Of a stretch of 6,902 nt of DNA, positions 6,031 through 6,902 are shown piece by piece. Numbering within the stretch: the first letter of the stretch is position 1; each line of letters begins with the position of its first letter. A model generated the notes under the pieces. The model did not search any database and was not told the DNA's origin. It saw only the letters and a list, made by a program, of their open reading frames with translations. The position numbers and the translations under genes are program-made. Source of the stretch: Bacteroidales bacterium (GTDB taxonomy: Bacteria > Bacteroidota > Bacteroidia > Bacteroidales > JAADJA01); the NCBI GenBank assembly GCA_030635465.1, contig DAOVYU010000052.1, forward strand, positions 1 through 6,902, given 5' to 3'.

Positions 6031-6618
6031 ATGGATAAAATAAAACTGGAAATTATCGGGATGTCATATAGCCAATCACAAAGTGGGGCCTATGCGCTGA
6101 TACTTGGAGAAACAAATGGGGAACGCAGATTACCTATTATTATAGGGGGATTTGAGGCACAGGCGATAGCAATTGAGCTTGAAAAGATGAAACCTTCACG
6201 ACCTTTAACCCACGATTTATTCAAAAGCTTTTCTGATACATTTAAAATTACCATCAAAGAAGTTATCATTAATAAATTCATCGAAGGTGTATTCCATGCA
6301 GAGCTGGTTTGTTTGGAAGGAAAAACTGAGCATCACATTGATGCACGCACATCTGATGCTGTTGCTTTAGCGCTACGATTTCATTGTCCTATTTATACCG
6401 TCGAAAAAATAATGGCTGAAGCGGGAATAATTGTGGATGATAAAAAAGAAGAAACCAAGAAAAAGAAAGTACCGGTAAAAAAATCTGCATCAAAAATTTA
6501 TGAGCAACAGAGCCTTGAAGAGTTAAATAGTTTATTGAAAAAAGCTGTCGATAGTGAAGATTATGAGAAAGCTGGAAAAATAAGGGATGAGATAAATCGA
6601 CGAAAGGAAAACAAATAG
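6031..6618 (+). CDS. bifunctional nuclease (BFN, DUF151) domain protein with C-terminal UVR motif
   Basis: This 195-residue, probably cytoplasmic protein has two parts. Residues 1 to about 135 match the BFN/DUF151 fold: LPIIIGGFEAQAIA (34-47), RPLTHDLF (57-64) and IDARTSDAVALALR (103-116) are its signatures. A lysine/glutamate-rich linker (about 137-154) leads to residues 160-192 (SLEELNSLLKKAVDSEDYEK, then AGKIRDEINRR), a UVR motif like the one by which UvrB and UvrC interact. Dual RNase/DNase activity was described for plant BFN homologues; for bacterial members the role is poorly established, so a nucleic-acid function is inference. This two-part layout is common in Bacteroidota. The ATG gives MDKIKLEIIGMSYSQ, the normal family start; no clear ribosome binding site precedes it. 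A later ATG at residue 11 would cut off the first strand. A terminator follows the stop after 22 bases. Confidence 0.93.
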   Translation: MDKIKLEIIGMSYSQSQSGAYALILGETNGERRLPIIIGGFEAQAIAIELEKMKPSRPLTHDLFKSFSDTFKITIKEVIINKFIEGVFHAELVCLEGKTEHHIDARTSDAVALALRFHCPIYTVEKIMAEAGIIVDDKKEETKKKKVPVKKSASKIYEQQSLEELNSLLKKAVDSEDYEKAGKIRDEINRRKENK

Positions 6619-6640
6619 TACCCAGATAATATTAGAATAG

Positions 6641-6679
6641 TGGGAAATGCTGTTATGATGTATTTCCCAATCTTTTTTT
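6641..6679 (+). terminator. intrinsic terminator after the BFN gene
   Basis: Perfect 8-bp arms TGGGAAAT (6641-6648) and ATTTCCCA (6662-6669) enclose a 13-base loop. After ATC comes a run of seven T (6673-6679) on the plus strand. The hairpin starts 22 bases beyond the BFN stop codon. The stem is moderate in GC and the loop is large, so it may be leaky. It ends only 13 bases before the next ATG, so attenuation of the downstream gene is an alternative reading. Confidence 0.75.
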
Positions 6680-6692
6680 AATCTTGTATCAT

Positions 6693-6902
6693 ATGAAAAT
6701 CAATCCTTATTTTCTGCTGTTAGTTGTAATGATCATTTCCAGTGCTTTTGTCTGTAATAAGACCTTTGCCGATACTATTACACCTGCCATAGATACCCTT
6801 GGCCACAAAACCATACAAGCTGCAAATGAACTGACAGATAGTGTTAAAAGTGAACCAGCTTCAAAGTCAAATTTATTGTTATCCAGTTCGGATAAAAAAG
6901 GG
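6693..6902 (+). CDS. secreted or membrane protein with signal peptide, unknown function (N-terminal part)
   Basis: An open frame of 70 codons begins at ATG 6693 and runs off the right edge. It encodes MKINPYFLLLVVMIISSAFV followed by CNKTFADTITPAIDTLGHKT. The first 26 residues look like a Sec signal peptide: a lysine at position 2, a hydrophobic core at about 6-20, and a possible cleavage after TFA (24-26). The following residues are polar and low in complexity (serine, lysine, threonine), like a linker or a periplasmic start. The cysteine at 21 lacks a good lipobox. No domain is visible. In Bacteroidota, genes next to BFN proteins sometimes encode nucleoside transporters with a leader and a soluble N-terminus; that is only a guess. 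The start is the first ATG after the terminator; a later ATG at codon 13 would break the signal peptide. Confidence 0.7.
   Translation, partial: MKINPYFLLLVVMIISSAFVCNKTFADTITPAIDTLGHKTIQAANELTDSVKSEPASKSNLLLSSSDKKG

Overview
The window looks like a chromosomal housekeeping segment of a member of the Bacteroidota, probably Bacteroidales/Marinilabiliales-like. The grounds are AT-rich DNA, start codons with A/T-rich leaders and no clear Shine-Dalgarno sequence, a bifunctional-nuclease protein with a C-terminal UVR motif, and gene order and protein style typical of that phylum. No mobile element, CRISPR array, rRNA or tRNA was seen. I did not find an undescribed system here. The points of interest are regulatory palindromes, the residue signature of the proton pump, and the coupling of chaperone genes to an ABC exporter.

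Minus-strand block (1-3136), read right to left: grpE (3136-2531), dnaJ (2468-1305), an ABC-2 exporter ATPase (1270-347) and its permease (337 down to the left edge, incomplete). Gaps of 62, 34 and 9 bases, with no terminator-like hairpin between them, suggest one transcript. GrpE (nucleotide exchange) and DnaJ (J-domain co-chaperone) both serve DnaK, whose gene is not in the window. The ATPase and permease form a NatA/NatB-like transporter. A dyad with a possible promoter lies just upstream of grpE.

Middle (3137-5772): an intergenic stretch carries a strong intrinsic terminator (3293-3323) that closes the upstream minus-strand gene hppA. This gene encodes a complete 809-residue membrane pyrophosphatase that uses pyrophosphate hydrolysis to pump ions. 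A lysine at position 549 predicts independence from potassium.

Right side (5773-6902): a 258-base divergent intergenic region with a perfect palindrome next to hppA separates it from a plus-strand gene for a BFN (DUF151) domain protein with a UVR tail (6031-6618). This is followed by a terminator hairpin and then by the start of a signal-peptide protein (6693 to the right edge, incomplete) whose function cannot be read from the 70 residues visible.
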